NCBI GenBank assembly: GCA_944472135.2
Contig: OX235264.1
Span: forward strand, 87,306,319 to 87,370,318
Length of the DNA: 64,000 nucleotides
Reading direction: 5' to 3'
From: Trichobilharzia regenti
Lineage: Eukaryota; Platyhelminthes; Trematoda; Strigeidida; Schistosomatidae
Shown here: positions 55,545 through 64,000 of the stretch, in pieces
How positions within the stretch are numbered: position 1 is the stretch's first letter
Layout: the number at the start of each line of letters is the position of its first letter
Translations under genes and position numbers: made by a program
Notes under the pieces: model-generated
The model's database searches: none
What the model was told of the DNA's origin: nothing
What the model saw: only the letters and a program-made list of their open reading frames with translations

Positions 55545-56749
55545 CTGTTTTGTAAAGAGTTAAGGAAAATATACAATTTAGTATTTACTCAAAAAATAGT
55601 AAAGATGTCTTACAAAAGTAGGAAACTCCTAGTGTTACTAATAGTACCGCTTACTATTGAGTGACATGATAAGCTTTTTACTGACTTTTGTTCAACTGCA
55701 CACACACAGAGCAATAGTAGTAATAATAATGCACTATACTTACTGAGTGCTTTCAGCTACAGAAGACATGCAGGAGTTTATGATTCTACTCTGTTGGATA
55801 ACATATAAAGATACTGTAGACTGATGTTAGATTTTGAAAACCAATGAGACTCGTATAGCAAAAGGAGATGAGACATTTTTGAGGGTCAGAAATATAAATC
55901 GTTTAGGAATATCAGTCCCCATCAACATCTCTTATTAAAAATGATTTTATCTAATGACTTTATGAGTACGATCACTTATTTTGATCGCAAAACTTCTGGT
56001 GAACAAACAACCCAAGATGTTAGCCATAAGGGAATGTACGGTCTATGATTCAGTTTGATTATTTAAATGCATTACTGGAATAGCAACTGTACATAAATCT
56101 TTTTTTTCCATTCCTCTGCATTCCAGGTAGGACATAGGACTCTAAGGTTAAGTTTCAAAGTCTCAGCAGAAATGGTGTTTTTTAAGGATTGGAGTTTGCT
56201 AACCTCTGAGCCGCAGATTCACAGTAACTTGAAGTTTCTGTGATTACGGTGGGTCGCAATTTTTTAGTTTTACTTACCTACATGGTTTCCAGTGTTACTA
56301 TGGTCACTTAAGTGATTAATACGTCAGTTATGTGTAATACACGCAATGTTTCATTCAAAAAGGGAATTATGCATTCTAAAATTCCCATCAACATTCATTC
56401 GTAAGCCACTGATGCAACTTATACGGTATTACTGTTTTATCTACGATATAATTTCAGGGGGTAAATTTCACTTTTGATTCATATAATGGGAGTATTTTAA
56501 AGCTTAAAAAGGTGTGGAAAATTGATGCATTTTATCGAAAGTGTAAGCGTAAGAAAATGTTAAGCATTGAAATAGTGAAGACACTTGGAAATTTATGAAT
56601 TAGCCTAAATATTCATCGGCTGTTGTAATTTCCATACTTCCGACAACTCACTGAAATATCTTTAGATTCAAATAAAACTGCACAGGATCTCATATTATCA
56701 AGCCCAATCAAGTCATTAATACTTTTTATCAATGAATGGAGCTGGACTG
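55545..56749. other. probable first part of the homeobox intron
   Basis: No coding frame. A decayed type-2 SINE tail is at 56101-56215. I searched by eye for the missing N-terminal half of the homeodomain here and further right and did not find it. Confidence 0.4.
56101..56215 (-). mobile_element. type-2 SINE tail, decayed
   Basis: The minus-strand TAGCAAACTCCAATCC and ATGTCCTACCTGGAATGC resemble the type-2 3' half. The head is missing. Confidence 0.45.
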
Positions 56750-57595
56750 ATAGAAAACCGCTAGAATATCTGGATTTCGCGCGTGGATGATTTATGTCTA
56801 ATGTCACACAAAGTCGAGGACTTACAGGCGAAAACCAACAAACTGGCAGAAGAAGCAACGAATACAGGACTCCAAGTGAACATAGGGTGATGAATACAAC
56901 CAACCAACCAACCAGCCAATAGCAACCAGCACCAATCATTATCAACAGAAGAAACTTAAAAGAGGTGAACTCCTTCACTTAAGCACCGTTTCAACCACAA
57001 GCGGAACGGATGAAAACTTCAAAGCCATAATCGGGAAGGTAAAATACAGCTTCATCAGTCTGAAATCGGTTTGGAAATCTTCTGCTTTCATCATAAACAA
57101 TAAGATTCGGATTTTCAACAACAATGTCAAGTCATTCAGTTCTTCTATATATGGGTCAGAAACACGGCGAATCAGGAAAAGCATTTCCAACAGGTGGGGA
57201 GTAAACTTCATCAACAGCTGCCTTCGTTCTATATTGAAGATCAAATGGCCAGCCAGAAAGAATCAGTAACAAGAAACTGTGGGGACAAACCAACCAAGAA
57301 ACCTATCTCTCAACAAATGTGTAGGAGAAAATGGGGATGGATAGGGCACACACTGAGGAGACTGCCCAATGACAATGTGCACTAGGTCATCGCTCGAGTG
57401 AAACTCAAATAGGAAACGACAAGTGGGTCATCGGTGCGAGAGTGACATGAAGGAAATCGTACGAGGGCGAGATGAGAGATTATGGGCAATCGTAGACCTA
57501 GATGAAAAGGACAGAAGAAAATAGAACAATGTAGAGATGTGTTATTAAAGTTCTATGTTTCAGTCAAAACCCAAGGGAACAATAATAATAGTAAA
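56750..57595 (+). mobile_element. RTE-A (SR2-like) LINE, 3' third
   Basis: DDLCLMSHKVEDLQAKTNKL-type coding, HHYQQKKLKRGELLHL in shifted frame, SSSIYGSETRRIRKSISN and RKWGWIGHTLRRLPNDNVH match the 23.6-24.4 and 46.1-47.0 kb copies. It ends near an AATAATAATAG tail. It is 5'-truncated and full of frame breaks. Confidence 0.85.
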
Positions 57596-57852
57596 TAATC
57601 AATGAATGGACAAGGATTTTCTTTTATAGTTTCAAAGGCAATTAAGGCTTCAACTTAAGGTATACTGGTAAGTTGGTAGCTCTTATGCATATCAGCAGTT
57701 TTAGCCTTCCTAACTTATTGATATAGCAACTGGAATACCAAGTAATTTGTACTATTCACAGTTACATTAATTTACACTCATAAAAGGCTATCACTCATAC
57801 AAAACACCTTTGGTATATCACACTACACTTTATTTATTTATTTATTTTATTT

Positions 57853-58031
57853 TTTGATTACAGCTTGATTCCACACCGTAGTTGTGGTACAAGTATGGAA
57901 TTTTCAGCATGGGTATCGGTAGCCCAAATTTCGCAGGCCGACCATAGATATCAAGTGTGCGCCGGCGTGGGCTCGAACCCCGGACTATGTGCATGGTCGG
58001 CGAGAGTCCTAACCACTGTGCCACCGACGCA
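57853..58031 (-). mobile_element. type-1 SINE, best-preserved copy
   Basis: The minus-strand head GTGCGTCGGTGGCACAGTGG, TTAGGACTCTCGCCGACC, B box GGTTCGAGCC and full body to GGAATCAAGCTGTAATC are intact. An AT-rich tail and a short CACTTT repeat flank it. Confidence 0.88.
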
Positions 58032-58591
58032 CTTTGAGTAATGTTAACGTGTGCTGTACAAAATTTGTTTGTTTGCTTGGTTGCTTTTTGAATTATTTAT
58101 CTATTCATCTTTATAGGTGGCATTTTATTAGTGTTCAAAAGATTACTCTTCCATTTTTTATCATGATTTAGATAAACAAATATAATGGTCTAGACAACAG
58201 AATGTGTAAATTTATGCCTATATTTATATAGTTAGTGTACTTGAAGTATTTTGTTTCTCTATTAGAAGGAAAATATTTACATTTACAGTAATTTAAATGA
58301 ATTAACCCTCTTTATTGGTTCTCACCGATACGCAAAGAAGATGAATACATATACGCCTAGAAGCATATGGCTAAGAGAAAAGGATGTACGTACATTAGTG
58401 TTCTGTATCACTTTAATCCATCATCGAAAGTACATGGTACTAACAAACGTAAAAGTTTAGTTGGTAAAGGACAGAAATAAAACATAGTCATTCATTTCAC
58501 AATCTTATATCTACATGCAAACTAGCCAGCCTAAAAAGGAAGAGATGAAAATCACAAATTTTTTATAGAAAACATCACCATCTTGTATTAT

Positions 58592-59150
58592 TGTAACGGT
58601 AAAAGATAAGAGACTTGGTAACAGAATGTTTATTTGCTATTTGATATCTCTACATAGGGAAGTTATGTACACCGCATATGAAAATCATCTTTTCCACAGG
58701 CCTTCCGTGTTGTGCTACATCTATCCTACGTGTTGTGTTTCCCTGTCTTCTTTTCGTGTCTCCCCATGTTTTATCGTAACACTAGTTGGTTCATTTATAC
58801 CCTCTTCTGACGTCCAATCTATCTTTCTGTGCAATTTGATATTTTTATTCCCGATGAATATCTCTTCATATTTTTTTCCTTCACATTCCCAGTGGAATAT
58901 AGGGCTTCAAGCTAGTGACTTGAAGTTTCTGTAGCAGTGTTTAATTTTGCAGGATGGGGTTGCTAGCCCCATGCCTAACCTTTCCTCTTCACCAGCATTA
59001 TTCCCGGCTTAGCGAGGTAAAGGAGTGCGTCGGTGGCCGGGGATCGACCCCCGAGTCATGGGCGTGGTCGCCGAGCGTCCTAACCACTGTACCACCAATG
59101 CACATCTCTTCATATACTACTGATAAGTCTTGTCAGTAGCACATGCTATA
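58592..59150. repeat. unclassified repeat interrupted by a type-2 SINE
   Basis: It starts TGTAACGGTAAAAGATAAG and ends in TACTACTGATAAGTCTTGTC followed by AGTAGCACATGC. Both blocks also occur at 33.87 and 34.0 kb, and the second one at about 18.41 kb. It may be an LTR or a non-autonomous repeat. No convincing target duplication was found. Confidence 0.45.
58872..59103 (-). mobile_element. type-2 SINE, 232 bases, 12-base target duplication
   Basis: Perfect ATCTCTTCATAT at 58860-58871 and 59104-59115. The unit runs on the minus strand from the tRNA-like head (GGTACAGTGGTTAGGACGCT) to a GTTCCACTGGGAATGTGAAG tail with a short poly-A. This gives the exact unit length of the family. Confidence 0.93.
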
Positions 59151-60228
59151 TTATGATTGATGGTATACACAGCATAACTTACAGATACTAAACGATAGTA
59201 CTATCTAGTTACACTAAATTGTATGGAATAAATTCACCTATTTCATTGAAACACACGCAAGGATGACTGTGAAACAGTAAGTAAATTTGAACAGTTGTTG
59301 GATCCTGAGCTAAACACCACAATCACAAAGTGTATCCAGTATACTTTCATATAATAACAAGTTAACAGTTTTATCTATAGAGCTTTTCATTTTAAATCCA
59401 GGCATCATCTTCAGTACATTTTAAGACTGAGGAAATTGTAAGCAATCATTATGAGCGTTTATAGAAGTAATTGTAATTATTATTGTGAAGATTGGATTAA
59501 GAAATATTGGTTAGTATTTTTTTCCCTCGTATTTACAATTTGTAAACAGAAGTTCATTTCGAATGACTTCTGATCGTCATTTTCCCCAGACTTATTTTGC
59601 TTCTATCTTTTTTACTACTGACATAATTATTGATATTTGTATTAAAACTGATATGCATTCTACTTCCCAAAGTTTAAACATGTATCCCAATATGAGCGAA
59701 ATTGGATGAAGATAGAGGTAATCTTAAGGTGTTTTCGCGCATAGTATAGCAAACGTCGCGTAAACCGATTAAACACTTTTAAAAGGACTTAATGTAAAAT
59801 TTGAAATGATTAGAATGAGGTAATACAAAATCACATAAGACTGTGCATAACACAAACTACCTGAGGGAATTAAAATTCTATTTTTAAATTTGTCGTTAAA
59901 TTTTAAAGGCTAATGGTAAATGTGAGTTGCTGAGGTATTCTTAATTAGTCTAATCGTGTAATTTACAGTAATCTGCGCCAGTATGCACTGCGTGTATACA
60001 AGATAAGATTCATTTAGACTTTATCGGAATGTATAACCAGTAAATTTTTCTTACTCTGAGTGAAATCAACCAGACAGAATTAAGTAGTAAGTTTTGATTG
60101 CTGATAAACAATTCGGTCGTCAAAATTATTGTTTCAGGTATTAAATATATGTTACTACTTTACAGTCTGGAATTCCATTCCTTCTACCGAGTAACAACCA
60201 AGTATCGCTAATATGTCATTGTAGATAT
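59151..60228. other. no recognisable feature
   Basis: AT-rich, no coding frame or shared repeat seen. Confidence 0.35.
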
Positions 60229-60395
60229 TAGATGGTTGGAAGCAGTCGGCAGGAAGCCTTGGACCTGGATTTCCTGCTAGTTGGCACTCATCAGCTAGGC
60301 GTATCTGCAACTTTGAAGGAACTCATATCCCTCCTAAGATTCGAACCCACTGTGGTTGGAGACGCTACCATTGAGCTATTCAACTCGCGACACTA
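60229..60395 (-). mobile_element. type-4 SINE without inverted arm
   Basis: The minus strand begins GCGAGTTGAATAGCTCAATGG, with B box GGGTTCGAATCTTAGG. GAGTTCCTTCAAAGTTGCAG follows, then the hammerhead part at 60300-60256 with intact CTGATGA, one mismatch at the base of stem II, GAAA, and GGTC. It ends CTTCCAACCATCTAAT. Confidence 0.82.
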
Positions 60396-60429
60396 GTTAC
60401 TAACTAGTGCCCAGTCAAAATTTCATTGT

Positions 60430-60621
60430 AGCTTGGTTCAGGTAAAACCCGGATTGGAAATGACGAGTGGGGTGTCCGAGGGTGACATGGGGAATATTAT
60501 GTGAAGAGATGACACCCTATGGACAATACAAATATCAGGTAAAAAAGGACTGCAGAGGACAGGACAAAATGAAGATGTCCTGTTGAATTTCCATGTTCCA
60601 CTCGGAATAATAATAATAACT
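60430..60621 (+). mobile_element. RTE-A LINE 3' terminal fragment
   Basis: CCGGATTGGAAATGACGAG, GAGGACAGGACAAAATGAAG and the CCATGTTCCACTCGG end with an AATAATAATAA tail match the end of the 46.0-47.0 kb copy. Confidence 0.8.
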
Positions 60622-61070
60622 GGTTTATAAAAGATTTGTTATGTTCCTTTTACTTGCAATCCTTCAAATGTACCAAAAAAATCCTAGACAATTAAACACT
60701 GATTACTTCATATTATCTTTGGTTCTTGTAAGTGTTGTAGACTTATAAAGGTTAAACTATAGCAACCAACCCTAACACATGATCTTGAATAACTTTTGAT
60801 GCAACCAAATCAAAGAATACCTTCTATCCTAGATTTACTTACTGAGTTCCACGAAGATGGAACGTTTGATTACTATATGATTAGGAGACTGAGTGGTGTT
60901 ACTACGACATGAATATACAGAAGGAGCTTGACAGGATAACTGATCTTTTGAGAGAGCTGTGATTTTGGGATAGATAGATTCAGAAAAAGAATTAGACGCA
61001 TAGAGCTATTTCATAACACCGTGACATAAAAGGTAATTACCTTTTGAAAAATTCCGCGACTTCCATCTTT

Positions 61071-61252
61071 TTTTTGATCATAGCTTCAAACCACACAGTA
61101 CTTTTGGTACAAGTATGCAATTTTCGGCTTATGATATCAGTAGCCCAAATTTAGCAGACGGACCATTGATATCAGGTGTGCGCCGGCAGGAGGGTGAACG
61201 TTGGGCCGTGTGCATGGTCGAAGAGAGTCCTAACCGCTATGCCACCGATGCA
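61071..61252 (-). mobile_element. type-1 SINE, diverged
   Basis: The minus-strand head GGCATAGCGGTTAGGACTCT, the body with CAAATTTGGGCTACTGATA-like bases and the GTGTGGTTTGAAGCTATGA end are recognisable. Confidence 0.75.
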
Positions 61253-62333
61253 GAAAGCCAGATCCTTAATTCTGATTAGTTATTCATGGTGAGTGGTAAG
61301 GTCGATTGTGGTGACTGCTTTAGTTCACAATCCCACTAATTTCCCTTTTGCTGAAATCACCTATCTCAGCTATCCTCTTTGAAAGCATTCTCAGTGAAAT
61401 ATATTGTTTCAAATAAACTATTGAAAAATTAACACGTAAATCGATGTTATTCCATGCGTGACACACTGAAGCAATGACATAAAGTTATCTGTTATGTAGC
61501 AGCGTATATTGTGTTGCACTGATACGAAATTACAAAACGCACAAAATCTAGTCCTACGAACAGGTGGCTTGTTTACTGTTTACATGATTACTTATGTTTG
61601 TTTGTTTGTTTGTCTGTTTGTATCTCATACAACACACTAAATAAACAGTAAAAGTTTATCTGCTTCTACTGTATTGTTAATTTTTGTCTCATATAATTTC
61701 TATTCACAAAATACAATTATCATCATTTCTGTCAAGTAGAGAAGAGGACATCTACTGAAGACTGAATACATACACACATATGGGGATGATAAATTCTTAG
61801 AACTTCGAAGTTGGGGGTTAGAATGAAACATTTAAGGGTATAGTGTATTTTAAATTGTGTTAATTTAACCGTATTGCATTTATCAAAAATTAATCAAGCA
61901 TGATTAAGTAAGTGAAAAATCCACTTCGTTAAATTGTTGTACACTATCTGGTAAAGCTAAGATGACAAATTCTTTGTACAAGCTTGAAAGCTTTCAAGAA
62001 AGAGTGAAAAAATATTTTGTTAGTGGGGAAGTTTATGTTTCGAATTGGTTTATCCATCAAATAGGCGAATTCCTTAGGAAAAGTGTAGTCAGTTATTTAT
62101 CCAGATATTCCAGTATGTGAGATCAGTTTCTATTATGTTTTGACAATTATATAAGAGGAGGGGGGGTTTCAAAACAATTTCACTTTGGATAAAGCATACC
62201 AATGATTCTGTAAACGACCTGGTTTAAAACTTATATGTTTTGAAGCAATTATATAAGAACACTTATCTAGTCATTTAATTCAATTTTAGATTTTCCCGTC
62301 GATTGATTGGACTGAAGTGTTTTAAAGTCTCCT
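61253..62333. other. no recognisable feature
   Basis: AT-rich with a TTTG microsatellite near 61595-61620. Nothing else recognised. Confidence 0.35.
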
Positions 62334-62512
62334 CTGATCAAGTGGTCTAGGGGAAAACGCTTTTGCGTTTGAAACTAAGGGCAATGGGTTCAAGCCTTGG
62401 TGGGGACATCATCATTTCAATGACTGGGGAATGCAGGTACATCCAGAAGACGAGTCCCAAATAGGACGAAATGCGCATCCTGGATTCCACTGCTACTCAA
62501 TCCATCAGGTAA
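62334..62512 (+). mobile_element. Sm-alpha type hammerhead SINE
   Basis: The tRNA-like head CAAGTGGTCTAGGGGAAAAC with B box GGGTTCAAGCC is followed by CAGGTACATCCAG, the hammerhead, then TGGATTCCACTGCTACTC. This is the arrangement of the known schistosome Sm-alpha family. Confidence 0.85.
62441..62485 (+). ncRNA. Sm-alpha hammerhead, inactivated core
   Basis: Stem I ATCCAG/CTGGAT, stem II GTCC/GGAC with a CAAATA loop, and GAAA are present. Stem III is ATG/CAT with a 2-base loop, and the ATC cleavage site is intact. The first core strand reads AAGACGA, not CUGANGA. Loss of the conserved C3 and U4 predicts no cleavage. Confidence 0.85.
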
Positions 62513-62555
62513 CTTATCCAGTCACTTTAGAAGTTAGAATTCAAGGACCATTGGA

Positions 62556-62735
62556 TCGGGTCCCAGTGGCTTAATGGTATACGAGCTCGCCTTGTAACCG
62601 GAAGGTCCTGGGTTTGAATCCCGGTGGGTGCGTACTGATGAAGAGTCCCAAACTAGGACGAAACAACTGTCCAGTACTCCCAGGTTTTCCAGTGGTGCTC
62701 AAACTACTGTCAGCTCATGATGAAATCCTGAAACC
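62556..62735 (+). mobile_element. type-3 SINE, tRNA-like head plus hammerhead-like fold
   Basis: Head AGTGGCTTAATGGTATACGA with anticodon-region CTTGTAACC and B box GGTTTGAATCCC, then the hammerhead-like segment and the AGCTCATGATGAAATCCTG tail. It follows the Sm-alpha copy at once. Confidence 0.82.
62632..62677 (+). ncRNA. hammerhead-like fold of type-3 SINE
   Basis: Stem I GTACTG/CAGTAC (six pairs), stem II GTCC/GGAC with a CAAACTA loop, GAAA, stem III ACA/TGT with a 2-base loop, and TGTC cleavage site. The first core strand is ATGAAGA: it fits CUGANGA except that C3 is A. Sm-alpha uses the same stem II and layout. Confidence 0.65.
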
Positions 62736-63029
62736 AGTCACTTTAATTTGATATACAATGCAACCATCATCTAATTTTTATCAGAAGTTCTAGGCCGACG
62801 TTGGATACTAGTGGATCATTAGGGTACTATTTGATTTGACGTTGACTCAAGGGCCTATGGGGAATACATAACTACTCTTTGCTTCTTTTTTATTGATTCC
62901 AAGTTTATTTGAAACACTGATGAAGATGATTTTTAAGATAAGAAGGAATTTAACATCCTTTTTAGACAAATATTCTTATCTTTTAAAGTATCCATTTTGT
63001 AGAGAATAATTTTGTTTGATTGATTTGAG

Positions 63030-63425
63030 GATTTCACCATGAGCTGACATCAGTTAGAGAGCCATTGGGAAACCTGGGAGTACTGGACAGATGTTTCGTC
63101 AGCCTAGTTTGGGACTCTTCATCAGTACGCACCCGGCACCAAGGTTAGAACCCAGAACCTTTCGGTTACAAGGCGAGCTTGTGGACCATTGAGCCACTAG
63201 AACTCACCGATCCAATGGCCAGTCAGTCCATGAATTCCAACTTCTGCCAATTCATGGCATAGCGCGACCACTTCGCGATGTCTTCTTCGATGAGTTACTG
63301 CCTCACCTTCAACCTGCTGCACCCTACTGGTCACGGCTTCCCACTAGAATTCCAGGTTAACTGCGTGAATAGGGCCAATCGCTAGTCAGTATCAGATTAA
63401 TTTTCAAGTATTGGTTTTGTAGGGA
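63030..63425 (-). mobile_element. type-3 SINE, long copy
   Basis: The minus strand shows an upstream part (ACCAATACTTGAAAATTAAT), the tRNA-like segment with CTTGTAACC, and the hammerhead-like fold at 63128-63080. The fold has GTACTG/CAGTAC, ATGAAGA, GAAA and ACA-TC-TGT, with a TG insertion before GAC in stem II. The CATGGTGAAATCCTC tail follows. Confidence 0.8.
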
Positions 63426-63439
63426 TTTTTGTTGGATTG

Positions 63440-63560
63440 GTTGGAGGGTTTTCATCATGAGCTGACATCAGTTAGAGAACCACTGAAAAACCTTCAGGGA
63501 GCACTGGACAGCTGTTTCGTCCTAGTTTATGACTCTTCAATGGCACGCATCCACGCATCA
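63440..63560 (-). mobile_element. type-3 SINE, partial
   Basis: The minus strand holds the hammerhead-like segment at 63546-63501 (TGAAGA, AGGAC, GAAA, ACA-GC-TGT) and the AGCTCATGATGAAAACC tail. The tRNA-like part is missing. Confidence 0.75.
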
Positions 63561-64000
63561 TCAGCTGCTACCAATCAGATATTCTCATATTATTTTAGAT
63601 CATAACTGAAAGTGAGCAGTTATCGATGGAACAAAAAAGGGTATATTACATGGTTATCCTTTTACCATAAAAAAACTGAAGTAATTTCATTATCATCACT
63701 TGCTCTCACTTGTAAATTACAATAACATCAAGGATATAAGCTTCAAGGAGAAAATACCTAATTTAGGACGTTTAACTATCACTGAAGCTAGTGTAATCAC
63801 TAGTAGTTGGTTTCATCATTATATTCATTTTGTCAAATAATTCATCCTTCTCATTTGATCAGAATGACTTTTAGTCAAATAAAATGCAAAAAATAAGTTG
63901 AACAAATTAACTGTACTTTGTTTGCAGCATTGAATAGTTTTAATAGCGACGGTAACCACTTGAAAAGTAATAATGGTTATTATTTATCTTAGGAAGAGTA
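63561..64000. other. no recognisable feature
   Basis: AT-rich sequence to the window edge. Confidence 0.35.

Noticed and set aside
58592..59150. LTR bounded by TGTAACGG and GTAGCACA
   Set aside because: No matching flanks in either copy and the ends are not consistent, so it is left as an unclassified repeat.
62632..62644. Literal CTGATGA at 62635-62641 as the hammerhead core
   Set aside because: With that register stem I has no partner and stem II is not flush. The GTACTG/CAGTAC register fits better, though it makes base C3 an A.
1..64000. CRISPR array, operon, phage or bacterial features
   Set aside because: No regularly spaced direct repeats with unique spacers and no tightly packed genes; all signs point to a eukaryotic genome.

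Overview
This window looks like nuclear DNA of a parasitic flatworm, most probably a Schistosoma blood fluke. The evidence is the AT-rich base composition, a very dense load of RTE-clade LINEs and Penelope-like elements (PLEs), a copy of the Sm-alpha type hammerhead-ribozyme SINE known from schistosomes, TTAGGG-like repeats, and two eukaryotic exons with long Asn/Ser/Thr runs and clear splice acceptors. Nothing bacterial or viral is visible.

Host genes are sparse. On the + strand, 3791-6444 is the last exon of an unidentified protein of low complexity. On the - strand, 53847-55544 is the last exon of an NK-class (NK2/NK4-like) homeobox gene. It starts at the conserved homeodomain intron between residues 44 and 45 and carries recognition-helix Tyr54. 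A weak exon-like cluster lies at 34.6-35.7 kb. Most of the remainder is transposons and their debris.

Layout. 0-3.8 kb: PLE and RTE fragments, then a probable intron. 3.8-6.4 kb: the + strand exon. 6.6-16.6 kb: PLEs carrying an inverted copy of their own 3' end, an RTE copy broken by two insertions, SINEs and a solo LTR. 17.9-32.6 kb: RTE and PLE fragments, solo LTRs and several SINE families. 32.6-39.2 kb: mostly unrecognised sequence with a few SINEs. 39.3-40.1 kb: telomere-like repeat and a fold-back SINE with a well-formed hammerhead core. 41.6-51.3 kb: two RTE-A copies. One is split by a full-length RTE-B on the opposite strand with a 10-base target duplication; the other is split by a solo LTR. 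53.8-55.5 kb: homeobox exon. 56-64 kb: RTE tails and SINEs, ending in an Sm-alpha/type-3 hammerhead SINE cluster.

Names used here: RTE-A is the SR2-like LINE with an (AAT)n tail. RTE-B is a second RTE-like LINE with a CAGA-type 3' end. SINE types 1-4 are tRNA-headed short repeats defined in this window. LTR-alpha and LTR-beta are two families of TG...CA solo LTRs. The repeats interact: type-2 SINEs share their 3' end with RTE-A, and three SINE families carry hammerhead folds. PLEs and one type-4 SINE share the same inverted 3'-copy architecture. All family assignments come from reading motifs; no database search was run.
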